DNA from: CALBPI01 sp038521865
GTDB taxonomy: Bacteria; Pseudomonadota; Gammaproteobacteria; Steroidobacterales; Woeseiaceae
NCBI GenBank assembly: GCA_038521865.1
Contig: JBCBKO010000001.1
Span: 434,001 to 498,000 of the forward strand
Direction of reading: 5' to 3'
Length of the DNA: 64,000 nucleotides
The notes below the pieces were generated by a model. It saw only the letters and a list, made by a program, of their open reading frames with translations. It was not told where the DNA came from and made no database searches. Numbering within the stretch: position 1 is the stretch's first letter; each line of letters opens with the position of its first letter. Shown here piece after piece: positions 53,631 to 61,942 of this stretch. A program made the translations under genes and the position numbers.

Positions 53631-53711
53631 ACTTGAGATATCGCAAAAACCGAATAATCAGGGTGAAAATAGTGAATTTTCTCGATGTTGGGCGGTCTAT
53701 ATACTTGAGAT
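53631..53711. repeat. Direct repeat ACTTGAGAT upstream of the alternative oxidase
   Basis: ACTTGAGAT at 53631-53639 and again at 53703-53711, 72 bases apart. The first copy starts TTGAG-ATAT-CGCAA, which resembles an FNR/DNR half-matched site (seven of ten positions). Confidence 0.35.
53700..53705 (+). promoter_or_regulatory. Possible -10 element for the alternative oxidase gene
   Basis: TATACT fits a sigma-70 -10 hexamer 50 bases before the ATG; no good -35 lies at the usual distance, so an activator would be needed. Confidence 0.3.
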
Positions 53712-53717
53712 TCGAAA

Positions 53718-53754
53718 AAGGAGTGAGCGCGTAAAAAGTGTCGCTCAATCAACA
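53718..53754 (+). promoter_or_regulatory. Ribosome binding site separated from the aox start by a hairpin
   Basis: AAGGAG at 53718-53723 is the only good Shine-Dalgarno, but the ATG is 31 bases away. Between them TGAGCG (53724-53729) and CGCTCA (53742-53747) form a perfect 6-base stem. If it folds, the effective spacing from AAGGAG to ATG falls to seven bases, so the hairpin may bring the site into register. Confidence 0.5.
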
Positions 53755-54390
53755 ATGAGTAAACAGACCCGATACGTACCTAACACGCTTTCAGACCACG
53801 TTGCACTTGCATTCACACGTGCATTGCGATTTCTGGCGGACGTGTTCTTTCGACAGCGTTATGGCCATAGGGCGGTGGTGCTTGAAACCGTTGCTGCTGT
53901 GCCGGGGATGGTTGGGGGGTTGCTCCAGCACCTGAAGTCAATTCGACATATTCGGGATGATCAAGGCTGGATTAAAGAGCTTCTCGATGAGGCAGACAAT
54001 GAACGCATGCATCTGATGACGTTCATTCATATTGCACAACCGTCGCGGTTTGAGCGCGGTTTGATCATGTGCGCGCAGTTCATCTTCTATAACTTGTACT
54101 TTTTCATTTACCTGTTTGCACCAAAGACCGCGCATCGCATTGTCGGATACTTTGAGGAAGAGGCCGTACGAAGCTACACCGATTATCTCGCGGAGGTAGA
54201 TGCGGGTCGGATTGAGAACGTCCCGGCGCCTGAGATTGCAATTGAGTACTGGAACTTGCCCGCGAATGCCCGACTGCGAGAGGTTATTATCGCAGTGCGC
54301 AACGACGAAGAAGGCCATCGTGACAAGAACCACGAATTCGCAGACTTGCTCGGGAGCAGTCGCCAAGACACGGTGTCGAATAACGGGTAG
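53755..54390 (+). CDS. aox: Alternative oxidase (cyanide-insensitive ubiquinol oxidase)
   Basis: A 211-residue di-iron membrane-associated quinol oxidase. All AOX motifs are present: LETVAAVPG with Glu44, NERMH with Glu83 and His86, EEEAV with Glu near 135, and NDEEGHRD with Glu186 and His188. The enzyme oxidises ubiquinol and reduces oxygen to water without pumping protons, and resists cyanide and nitric oxide. Bacterial AOX is uncommon; in Vibrio fischeri it is induced by NO through NsrR. The length lacks the mitochondrial presequence. The DUF2891 gene overlaps its 3' end. The leader is unusual (see the ribosome-site entry). Confidence 0.93.
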   Translation: MSKQTRYVPNTLSDHVALAFTRALRFLADVFFRQRYGHRAVVLETVAAVPGMVGGLLQHLKSIRHIRDDQGWIKELLDEADNERMHLMTFIHIAQPSRFERGLIMCAQFIFYNLYFFIYLFAPKTAHRIVGYFEEEAVRSYTDYLAEVDAGRIENVPAPEIAIEYWNLPANARLREVIIAVRNDEEGHRDKNHEFADLLGSSRQDTVSNNG

Positions 54391-55471
54391 ACCCGCGCTT
54401 CGGCAGCGCATATTTTTCTCGCTGGTGCCGCTGCTCGTACTTTTTTGTTGTCCGATCTACGCGGAGACTAATCGGATGAGCGCGGCCGAGATCGGTCGAT
54501 TTACTGAGTTGGCGATGACCTGCATACCGCAGGAGTATCCAAATAAGCTGAATCAGTTGCTCTCGAACGAGCGTCAGCTAAAGACACCCCAGACCCTTCA
54601 TCCTGCATTCTTTGGTTGTTACGACTGGCACTCGTCGGTGCACGGACACTGGATGCTCGTGAAAGTACTTAAAGAGTATCCGTCGCTGGCTGGCCGCGAG
54701 GCCATTCTCTCGCGCCTGGAGATGTCGATCACACCGGAGAACATCGCAGCAGAGCTTCGCTACTTCAAGGAAGAGTCGAAGAGTTGGGAGCGGATGTACG
54801 GTTGGGCCTGGCTGCTGCAGCTCCAAACTGAGTTGATGGGCTGGGAACAACCGGAAGGCGAGCGGATGTCGGCAGCATTAAGGCCGCTTTCTGATTATCT
54901 CAGGGACAGATACATCACCTTCTTATCCGTGCAGGTCTACCCGGTTCGAACCGGTGTCCATCCGAATACGGCGTTCGGGATGTCCTTTGCCTACGACTAT
55001 GCGATCGCTTCAGGTGATGCTGCATTTGCGGCCTCGCTAGAGCAGGCGGCACTCCGGTATTTCGGTGAAGATCGAAACTGCCCGATCGGTTGGGAGCCGA
55101 GCGGTGAGGACTTTCTCTCCGCTTGCCTCGAAGAGGCTGCGTTGATGTCGCGGGTCTTGAAACCCGGAGCGTTTCAAAAGTGGTTTGAGACGTTTCTGCC
55201 GGATTTGAACAATCCCGACGGCTTGCTGCCAGTCGATGTCAGTGACCGTACCGACCCGAAGATCGTGCATCTGGACGGTTTGAATCTCAGTCGTGCGTGG
55301 AATCTACTGATTATTGCGAACGCACTGGACAGTGAGGACTATGCTCAGCAACTACGTAATATGGCCGACCGTCATATTGACACTTCCCTGCCGTTTGTCA
55401 CTGACGAGAACTATGTTGGCTCACACTGGTTGGGTTCGTTTGCAATTTATGCGCTCACTCGAACGCGATAG
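54320..55471 (+). CDS. DUF2891 family exported protein
   Basis: About 383 residues if started at the GTG at 54320, which overlaps aox by 71 bases. The DUF2891 core is evident: HPAFFGCYDWHSSVHGHWML, YGWAWLLQLQTEL, and GVHPNTAFGMSFAYDY with the closing VGSHWLGSFAIYALT. A hydrophobic segment (IFFSLVPLLVLFCCPIYA) in front of the core is a signal peptide, but no ATG precedes it; the nearest ATG (54476) lies behind it. A rare start or upstream GTG is therefore needed. Domain function is unknown; the conserved His and Trp suggest a glycosidase-like or metal-binding (alpha/alpha barrel) fold. Confidence 0.8.
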   Translation: MTRTTNSQTCSGAVAKTRCRITGRPALRQRIFFSLVPLLVLFCCPIYAETNRMSAAEIGRFTELAMTCIPQEYPNKLNQLLSNERQLKTPQTLHPAFFGCYDWHSSVHGHWMLVKVLKEYPSLAGREAILSRLEMSITPENIAAELRYFKEESKSWERMYGWAWLLQLQTELMGWEQPEGERMSAALRPLSDYLRDRYITFLSVQVYPVRTGVHPNTAFGMSFAYDYAIASGDAAFAASLEQAALRYFGEDRNCPIGWEPSGEDFLSACLEEAALMSRVLKPGAFQKWFETFLPDLNNPDGLLPVDVSDRTDPKIVHLDGLNLSRAWNLLIIANALDSEDYAQQLRNMADRHIDTSLPFVTDENYVGSHWLGSFAIYALTRTR

Positions 55472-55493
55472 TGCCGCGGTATGGATTCTGGTT

Positions 55494-56333
55494 ATGGATA
55501 GTCTAAGAGTACTCTTTGCGCTCGTCTTTATGCTGTTGAACAGCGCGAACGCGGGGGAGGTTGTTCGCGATTCGTTTCCATCAAAAGAGCTTGGGCGAGA
55601 CTACGAGTCTTTGGTTTATCTCCCGGAAGGGTACTCGGAAAATCGTGAGAAGCGATACCCGGTGATTTACCTGTTACATGGATCGTTTTTGAGCGCAGAG
55701 ATGTGGACGGAAGGGTTATCGATTGAAGCGCGACTGGACATGATGATCGCCGGACAGAAGATTCCACCCGTCATTGCGGTTATGCCGACGAGCGAGAGTT
55801 GGTGGATGAATGGCAGTAACGAGAATGCCGAGACTGCATTCTTTGAGGAGCTAATTCCACGAGTGGAGCGACGTTGGTCTGCATCGTCGGAACGTGAGGA
55901 TCGTTTCGTAGCAGGAATATCGGCAGGTGGTTTTGGAACGGTCGGCTATGCGATGAAACATCCCGATAAGTTCGCAGCCGGCGCTGCACTATCCCCCGCG
56001 ACTTATGAGGATCTGCCGCCGGTGAATTCTTCTGCTTATGAGCATCCGGCGTTTCTGGATGAATCAGGTGAATTCGATCAAGCGCTTTGGCGATCGGTCA
56101 ACTATCCAGCGTTGATTGATGCCTATACGGAGCAGGAGCAAATGGTCGCGTTCTATATCAATTCGGGTGATCACGATGCGCTCGATATCGCATACCACGC
56201 AACGGTGTTGTATCAGAGGCTACGTACGCACCAGCCCGAAGACGTCGAGCTAAGAATAGTCGATGGAGATCATGAGTTTGAGGTTTGGGATAGGACACTC
56301 GACGACGCGCTTAAGTTTCTTCTTAGTCGTTAA
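55494..56333 (+). CDS. Exported esterase (esterase D/feruloyl-esterase-like)
   Basis: A 279-residue alpha/beta hydrolase with signal peptide (MDSLRVLFALVFMLLNSANA). Family text: DYESLVYLPEGYSENREKRYPVIYLLHGS in part, nucleophile GISAGGFG and a C-terminal DGDHEFEVW with the catalytic His. It resembles the Esterase (PF00756) group that removes ester groups from sugars or polyesters. The start ATG is 23 bases after the DUF2891 stop; the frame extends upstream without support. Its stop overlaps the opposing PhzF gene by four bases. Confidence 0.83.
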   Translation: MDSLRVLFALVFMLLNSANAGEVVRDSFPSKELGRDYESLVYLPEGYSENREKRYPVIYLLHGSFLSAEMWTEGLSIEARLDMMIAGQKIPPVIAVMPTSESWWMNGSNENAETAFFEELIPRVERRWSASSEREDRFVAGISAGGFGTVGYAMKHPDKFAAGAALSPATYEDLPPVNSSAYEHPAFLDESGEFDQALWRSVNYPALIDAYTEQEQMVAFYINSGDHDALDIAYHATVLYQRLRTHQPEDVELRIVDGDHEFEVWDRTLDDALKFLLSR

Positions 56334-57163
56334 TTGACGATACTGCGAATCGCACCGGAAACACGTACTGAACTGCCGGGCGCTTCGCTGAACTCTGCGG
56401 TAATCAGAGATCGGTGACCCATGTCCTCGCCCTGCACAATCTTTATCGAACCTTCGTGCAGCCAATCAAGGTCGCGTAGGTAACCTGCGAAGGCGGCTGC
56501 TGCAGCTCCTGTTGCAGGATCTTCAAGAACGCCTCCGGACGCGAAAGCGTTCCGGCAATGGAAGGTCTGATTCGATCCGATGGTGACAAGCATCACGGTT
56601 ACGATCCCGCGTGTTCGCATGAACACTCGACCGGCGTCGAGGCTGTACTGCATTGTTCGCAACAACGCTCTCGAACGTAGCGCGATCACCAGATGCTCCG
56701 CGCCCGCATTGATTCGAGCTGGCGGTATGCGCGGGTCCAGGTCATGTTGCGAGTAGCCAAAGAGCTTGAGTGCCGCGGCAAGTTCCTCTTCAACGGCTGC
56801 CGTTGAGTGCGTTGGCGGTGACTGAAGCGCAGCAGAGAGACTGTCATTGTCGGCAAACCCTTCAACAGTGATTTGGGTATCGTTTAAATGCAGCGAGTAG
56901 ACGTCCGAACCAAACTTGGAAGCGAGTGCACCACCGAGTGCGATCGTCGCATGTCCACAGAACGGTACTTCGGATTCAGGTGAAAAGTAGCGTACGCGCC
57001 AAGCTGATGCCGTGGGTGCAGCGAAAGCGGTTTCGGAGTAACCAACCTCGGCTGCGATCGTCCGCATCTCTGCCGCTTCGGGCAACCTCTCGGTGATCAG
57101 TACACCGGCCGGATTCCCACCCACGTCGCCATCCGAGAATGACGCTAGCCTTTCGATTTTCAT
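56330..57163 (-). CDS. PhzF family isomerase/epimerase
   Basis: A 277-residue cytoplasmic protein of the PhzF/diaminopimelate-epimerase-fold family. The N-terminal SFSDGDVGGNPAGVLI corresponds to the usual F-x-GNPxAV, with active-site Glu in GYSETAFA, and CGHATIALGGAL and GVLEDPATGAAAAAFAGYL are typical. Known PhzF isomerises a phenazine precursor; most homologues have unknown substrates. ATG at 57163 or GTG at 57172. Divergent from the M24 peptidase. Confidence 0.88.
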   Translation of the reverse strand: MKIERLASFSDGDVGGNPAGVLITERLPEAAEMRTIAAEVGYSETAFAAPTASAWRVRYFSPESEVPFCGHATIALGGALASKFGSDVYSLHLNDTQITVEGFADNDSLSAALQSPPTHSTAAVEEELAAALKLFGYSQHDLDPRIPPARINAGAEHLVIALRSRALLRTMQYSLDAGRVFMRTRGIVTVMLVTIGSNQTFHCRNAFASGGVLEDPATGAAAAAFAGYLRDLDWLHEGSIKIVQGEDMGHRSLITAEFSEAPGSSVRVSGAIRSIVN

Positions 57164-57189
57164 GTCGTACACTCAACCTTGACCATAGC

Positions 57190-57205
57190 GGTGGTTCCCA
57201 CCACC
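57190..57205. repeat. Inverted repeat between divergent PhzF and M24 genes
   Basis: GGTGGT and ACCACC around TCCC, midway between the two starts. Candidate operator for both genes. Confidence 0.3.
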
Positions 57206-57251
57206 ATCGACTCAGTCGTGATGATGCCGCTACCGATTCGAGGATTACAAC

Positions 57252-58502
57252 ATGAGCATGAACAAGCGCGAGTTTCTCAAACTCTCAGGAGCGGCAACAC
57301 TTGCTTCCGCTTTGCCGGTCGCTGCGGTCGCCGACGCAGGGGGTGCGCTTCACGATATGACAGGTGCGGCGGTACCTATCTCAATCCCAGAGCGAAAAGC
57401 ACGGGTCGCTAAAGCCCAGAAACTGATGGCGGAGCATCAGATTGATGCAATCTTGCTTGAGGCGGGTACTGCGCTGAATTACTTCACCGGCGTGAGATGG
57501 TGGCGTTCTGAGCGGTTTACCGGGGTGATCATCCCGAGTAAGGGCGAACTTGCGTTTGTCACTCCTTATTTCGAGGAGCCGTCGGTCCGCGAGAGCATGT
57601 CATTCGGTGATGATGTGCGTACGTGGCATGAACATGAGAACCCATTTGACCTTGTTGCTGGAATCCTGAAGGACCGAGGTTTGAGGTCTGGTCGTCTTGG
57701 TATTGAGGGTACGACCAGGCACTTTATCGTGGATGGCGTGAATCGGTCGGCGCCTTCTTTCGACACTGTGTCTGCGGATCCGGTCACGCTCGGTTGTCGA
57801 ATGTTCAAATCTGCCAACGAGATTGCACTGATGCAGATTGCGAGCAATGTCACGATGGCCGCCTATCGTCACACCTACGAGCGCGTGGAGAAAGGAATGA
57901 CGAGCAGGGACATTGCGACCATTATGAGTGACGCGACCCGTGCATTGGGTGGGAGTGTGAAGTTTTCGAGTGTGCTGCTTAATGAGTCGAGTGCCTACCC
58001 GCATGGGTCCGACGCACCGCAAGTGGTAGGAGAGGGTAGCGTGATTCTGATGGACTGCGGTTGCGCGGTTCATGATTACGTGTCCGACATCTCTCGAACC
58101 TGGGTTTTTGGAGAGCCGACTGCGAAGCAACGCAGAGTTTGGAATACCTGCAAGCGCGGTCAAGAACTAGCGCTTGAGACCGCGAAAATCGGCTTACCAG
58201 CGGGGAAAGTCGACGATGCTGTCCGTGCCTATTATGAGAGCGAGGGTTTCGGGCCTGACTATGCAACACCCGGTCTGTCTCACCGACTGGGTCACGGTAT
58301 CGGCATGGATGGACATGAGTCCATTAACTTTGTTCGCGGAGAGACGACTCCACTTGCGCCAGGTATGTGCTTCTCGGACGAACCCGGGATTTACATCTTC
58401 GGTGAGTTTGGTATTCGCCTCGAAGACTGTCTTTATATGACGGAAGAGGGTCCGAGACTATTCACGGAATTTTCTCCGTCGATTGATGCACCCTTCGGAT
58501 AG
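57252..58502 (+). CDS. Exported M24-family Xaa-Pro peptidase
   Basis: A 416-residue creatinase-fold peptidase. The dinuclear metal ligands are all present: Asp268 (LMDCG), Asp279 (SDISRTW), His348 (LGHGIGMDGH), Glu377 (DEPGIYI) and Glu391 (RLEDC). The N-terminus (NKREFLKLSGAATLASALPVAA) is a Tat-like signal with KR in place of the twin arginines, so periplasmic export is likely. Probable role: removal of N-terminal residues before proline in periplasmic peptides. Confidence 0.88.
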   Translation: MSMNKREFLKLSGAATLASALPVAAVADAGGALHDMTGAAVPISIPERKARVAKAQKLMAEHQIDAILLEAGTALNYFTGVRWWRSERFTGVIIPSKGELAFVTPYFEEPSVRESMSFGDDVRTWHEHENPFDLVAGILKDRGLRSGRLGIEGTTRHFIVDGVNRSAPSFDTVSADPVTLGCRMFKSANEIALMQIASNVTMAAYRHTYERVEKGMTSRDIATIMSDATRALGGSVKFSSVLLNESSAYPHGSDAPQVVGEGSVILMDCGCAVHDYVSDISRTWVFGEPTAKQRRVWNTCKRGQELALETAKIGLPAGKVDDAVRAYYESEGFGPDYATPGLSHRLGHGIGMDGHESINFVRGETTPLAPGMCFSDEPGIYIFGEFGIRLEDCLYMTEEGPRLFTEFSPSIDAPFG

Positions 58503-58519
58503 CCAACACCGCTGCCTAG

Positions 58520-59437
58520 CTAAAAGGCGTTCGCATACCCTGTCTGGCGGCTGTGAGCGCCCACCGACAGACTAATGCCCGCAAACCAGGCGTTGTCAGC
58601 CGACAGGTCCAGAATCACGGGACTGTCTGCTTCGAATCGGTGTCGTCTGTCGAACGCACGTCCTGCATGAAGTGACAAAGAGATCGAGTCGATAACGTTT
58701 TGGTGAACCTCTAGGCGCACATCCCAGCGTCTCGTGCGGTATTCGAAGTCACTCTGAAAGTCATCGCGAACCGTATGCCATTGCATGCCGACCGGGCCTG
58801 CACCCAGAGTCACAAGGGTGCTTTGCCACGGACGAAAGTCGACCCAAGCATCGGGGAGTCCAAGCTGCCATTCGAATTGCTCCGATTCGCCGCGCCATGC
58901 AAGCTTTGGATACGTGAGCGGACGACCAAAACGACGATCATGCGCGATCCCAAGCACGACAAGACCGGTTGGCAGCTCATTGGCAAAGGCTAGCTCACCG
59001 GCAACAAAGAAATCCTCAGATGTCGCTCGATTAAATAGGTCGCGCGAGACGTTTGACGACGTCGCGATTCCCGGTGCCACCTGCATCTGCCACAGTGTTT
59101 GGTCGGACCCAAACGACACCGACAGAGGCACTTGGAGCATGTGCAGATCACGGTCACGCGAAGGAGTGTTCTCGTACTCGAAACGTGTGTAGGCATATCG
59201 CATGCCTGCCGATACGCGCAGCGCAGCGACATCCATGTCCGGCGATTGCCACTGAAGACCCTGTTGTCTCTCGTTGAGCCTCCGTCCATCGCCGAAGTCT
59301 GCTCCCGATGTGCTCGTGGAAATGACGACGATTCGATGGTGTTCTTCTGACGCACGCAACGACTGCGGGTACACCAACACCGAAAGAAGGATTAGCGCAC
59401 ACAGTTTGTTTGAGGGCTTCGCGATCATCCGAATCAC
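58520..59437 (-). CDS. Putative outer-membrane beta-barrel protein
   Basis: A 305-residue exported protein of no certain family. A signal peptide (ALILLSVLVYPQSLRA) precedes alternating polar/aromatic strands (MRYAYTRFEYENT, QVAPGIATSS, RWDVRLEVHQNV, WFAGISLSVGAHS) and the chain ends with phenylalanine, as outer-membrane barrels do. DUF6268-like barrels are a possibility. It lies five bases after the DUF1772 gene's stop on the same strand. Confidence 0.68.
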   Translation of the reverse strand: MIRMIAKPSNKLCALILLSVLVYPQSLRASEEHHRIVVISTSTSGADFGDGRRLNERQQGLQWQSPDMDVAALRVSAGMRYAYTRFEYENTPSRDRDLHMLQVPLSVSFGSDQTLWQMQVAPGIATSSNVSRDLFNRATSEDFFVAGELAFANELPTGLVVLGIAHDRRFGRPLTYPKLAWRGESEQFEWQLGLPDAWVDFRPWQSTLVTLGAGPVGMQWHTVRDDFQSDFEYRTRRWDVRLEVHQNVIDSISLSLHAGRAFDRRHRFEADSPVILDLSADNAWFAGISLSVGAHSRQTGYANAF

Positions 59438-59442
59438 CTCTG

Positions 59443-59940
59443 TCAGGGACCTTCCACAAGCCTAATCGCAACGTACAAATAAAGCACTGCGGTCACCACA
59501 CTGCCGAGGACCCTCACATGGTTGAATCGCGTCCACACTATTCCGTAGCGCCGCCAATAGGTGTGCGCATCGGCGCTGTCGGCCGTCATGCGCGCGAGTC
59601 GCTCGTTCATTGGAACATTTCCGAGGAGGGTCACCAAGAACACCGCGGGCACAAATACGAGTGGTGCGAGCGCAATGCTCATGCGTGTCCAGCCTGAGAG
59701 CATGTCCCACGCATAGACAGCGAGCCCGATTGACAGCAGTGGGATCAACAGCACACCTGCAACGAACTGTGTTTTGAGGACTGTGATATTGATCTGCTGC
59801 ATTGACTCAATACCGCTAGCGGGGTTGGCGCGAATAAGAGCCGACACAATGAACTCGGAGAATGCCGAGAATACGCCTGCGATAACCGCACTCCATAGTG
59901 CCAGGAACACGCAAGCGTAAATTAGTGCGTCATGATTCAT
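59443..59940 (-). CDS. DUF1772 (anthrone-oxygenase-like) membrane protein
   Basis: A 165-residue protein with four hydrophobic segments and the DUF1772 text FSAFSEFIVSALI, IALAPLVFVPAVFLVTLLGNVPMNERLA and WTRFNHVRVLGSV. The NVPMNERL motif and the tryptophan-rich WRRYGIVWTRFNHVR are hallmarks. Fungal and actinobacterial relatives (anthrone oxygenases) oxidise aromatic polyketides; bacterial members are mostly uncharacterised. Start at the ATG at 59940 overlaps the NmrA gene by eleven bases. Confidence 0.85.
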   Translation of the reverse strand: MNHDALIYACVFLALWSAVIAGVFSAFSEFIVSALIRANPASGIESMQQINITVLKTQFVAGVLLIPLLSIGLAVYAWDMLSGWTRMSIALAPLVFVPAVFLVTLLGNVPMNERLARMTADSADAHTYWRRYGIVWTRFNHVRVLGSVVTAVLYLYVAIRLVEGP

Positions 59941-60811
59941 GGCGATTTTCCCGCTTGGAATCCGCCGCATCAGACTGACCCCAGAGGCCAGTCGCAGCGA
60001 TCTCTCGTGCGTATTCGGCAAAGTCCTTGGGCTCTCTACCCAGAGCTCTTTGAACGCCATCGTTCAGTTGTGCATTGCGCCCATCGAGGACAGTGGCGAA
60101 GAGATAGTCGAGAATCCAGACCACATCGCTTGGTGCTCCTGACTCGGCAACCGATGAGACAAACGCTTCATGCGGGATATCGATATAGCGAATATCGCGT
60201 CCTGTCGCTGCGGAGAGATCCGAGGCAATATCGGCAAATGACATCAAACGAGGGCCAGTCACTTCGTAGACTTCTCCGTGGTGACCCTCCTCGGTGAGGG
60301 CCGCAACGGCGACGTCGGCGATGTCATCAACGTCTATAAAGGGCTCCACTTGATCTCGAGCGGGGAGGGTAATTTCGTTGCTCAAAACCATATCGGTAAA
60401 GGCGCCTTCGGAGAAATTCTGGTTGAACCAGCTGGCTCTAACGATGGTCCACTGCAGCCCACTGTGTTGGACAATTCCTTCGCAAACCTGGGCTTCGGGC
60501 TCCCCACGTCCCGACAACAAGACGATGCGTTCAACGCCTGCGCGTTTCGCATAGCCAACAAATGATCGGATCGCGTCGGGTGCTCCGGGCATTGCCAGAT
60601 CCGGGGTATAGGTTAGGTACACTCCTTTGACGCCTTGCAGGCATGTCGCCCAGGTCGCCTCGTTACTCCAGTCAAATGAGGGCGTTGTCGAGCGCGAGGC
60701 GATCCGGATGTCGTGCCCGTGTGCTGTCATTCGCTGTGCCACGCGCCGCCCGGTTTTTCCCGTGCCGCCGACGATCAGGGTGAGGTGATTGATGCTGGTT
60801 TTAGAGGTCAT
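59930..60811 (-). CDS. NmrA-like NAD(P)-binding protein (atypical SDR)
   Basis: A 293-residue Rossmann protein with nucleotide loop GGTGKTG near residue 15. VERIVLLSGRGEPEA and WTIVRASWFNQNFSE match NmrA/azoreductase-like (SDR_a) proteins, which bind NAD(P)H as redox sensors or reduce quinones and azo dyes. It precedes DUF1772 on the same strand, a common pairing. The AraC regulator gene ends 83 bases upstream and might control it. Confidence 0.87.
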   Translation of the reverse strand: MTSKTSINHLTLIVGGTGKTGRRVAQRMTAHGHDIRIASRSTTPSFDWSNEATWATCLQGVKGVYLTYTPDLAMPGAPDAIRSFVGYAKRAGVERIVLLSGRGEPEAQVCEGIVQHSGLQWTIVRASWFNQNFSEGAFTDMVLSNEITLPARDQVEPFIDVDDIADVAVAALTEEGHHGEVYEVTGPRLMSFADIASDLSAATGRDIRYIDIPHEAFVSSVAESGAPSDVVWILDYLFATVLDGRNAQLNDGVQRALGREPKDFAEYAREIAATGLWGQSDAADSKRENRHES

Positions 60812-60894
60812 TGACTTGCTCCTGTTTGGTCTACAAGTCGAACTCTAGAGACAGCGGTTTTCTTGTTCTTGGCCAACGACGACAGAGTTTTGCC

Positions 60895-61896
60895 TTATCG
60901 CGCCGCCATCCGATAGTCGCGTGGCGTTTTCGCTTCCCAGCGTCGGAATGCACGGGTGAACGCGCTTTGCTCCGAGTAGCCGCACAAGAAGGAAACCTCC
61001 GCCAGACTATAGTCAGTGTCACGAAGCAGTTTCCGTGCAAGCTCACGTCGAGTACCGTCAACCACGTTCTGAAACGAAACGCCTTCTCGGGAAAGACGTC
61101 GTTGCAGTGTTCGGCCGCTCATGCCGAGCTCACCGGCAACACGGGTTAGTGTGGGAACTCCTTCACTCAACGCACTAGCGACAACTCCGCTTAATTGGTG
61201 TTCGAGACTTCCCGATTGTGTGCTCGCGGCTAATTCTTTCTCGAGATGGGCATCAAAAAACTGGGCGATCGTCTGGTCGCCGAGGCGGTTTGGCGCATCA
61301 AGATAATGATCTTCAATTAGCAAAGCGTCGCGTCCGGTTTCGAAGCAAACCGAGCACCCAAAATGCGCCTCGTAGACTGCTGTATCCCCGCGCGCGGCGT
61401 GTTTGAAATGCACACTGGTCGGGACAAAGTCGGCGGTTGTGACTTCTCGACTTATCGCGTCAACTGCCGCCATGCTGGCTTCATTGGAAAGCAGCATGCC
61501 AGTGCGACCGTCTCCCGACTTCTTGAGCGTGAAAAAAGTGCCATTCCCGGTGGGTTCCAATGTGTACGCCTCAGCGCTACCCAGCACTTGTCCGTATCGC
61601 TCGGATCGCTGGTAGGAGCCGCGAAGCGTGGGTGCGGATTTCCACGCGAGCCCGAAGGCACCATAGTCATCACTTCGCATCGATGCACCAATTCGAAGCG
61701 GCAGTGTCAGACCATCCGGATCGCGTTCGGCGAGTGCCGCAAAAAAGTCGTAGTAGGCAGACGATGACACCATGTAGGAGGGATCGATTGGGTCACCCGG
61801 TACCATCCCCAACGGTTCGAGCAGGTCGTGCACGGGCACATCTGTTCCTGCGTGCGCCAAGACTTTGTGCACATAAAGTGAGGTGATCTCGGCCAT
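60895..61896 (-). CDS. AraC family transcriptional regulator (OruR/QhpR-like)
   Basis: A 333-residue regulator. The N-terminal part corresponds to the arabinose-binding-like domain of OruR-type regulators, and the last 100 residues contain two HTH motifs: VAGELGMSGRTLQRRL and VSFLCGYSEQSAFTRAFRRWEAKTPRDYR, the second a clear AraC signature. I start at the ATG at 61896 because an extension to 62046 would overlap the upstream serine hydrolase. Adjacent to the NmrA/DUF1772 pair, which it may regulate. Confidence 0.88.
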   Translation of the reverse strand: MAEITSLYVHKVLAHAGTDVPVHDLLEPLGMVPGDPIDPSYMVSSSAYYDFFAALAERDPDGLTLPLRIGASMRSDDYGAFGLAWKSAPTLRGSYQRSERYGQVLGSAEAYTLEPTGNGTFFTLKKSGDGRTGMLLSNEASMAAVDAISREVTTADFVPTSVHFKHAARGDTAVYEAHFGCSVCFETGRDALLIEDHYLDAPNRLGDQTIAQFFDAHLEKELAASTQSGSLEHQLSGVVASALSEGVPTLTRVAGELGMSGRTLQRRLSREGVSFQNVVDGTRRELARKLLRDTDYSLAEVSFLCGYSEQSAFTRAFRRWEAKTPRDYRMAAR

Positions 61897-61942
61897 GAGT
61901 CGGGTCAGGGGCTCAGACTGTCGCAAGAGCCAAAGTTTGTCA

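Noticed and set aside
53510..53755. 81-codon minus-strand frame across the start of the nuclease gene
   Set aside because: Overlaps the signal peptide of the EEP lipoprotein and the aox promoter; no family features or ribosome site.
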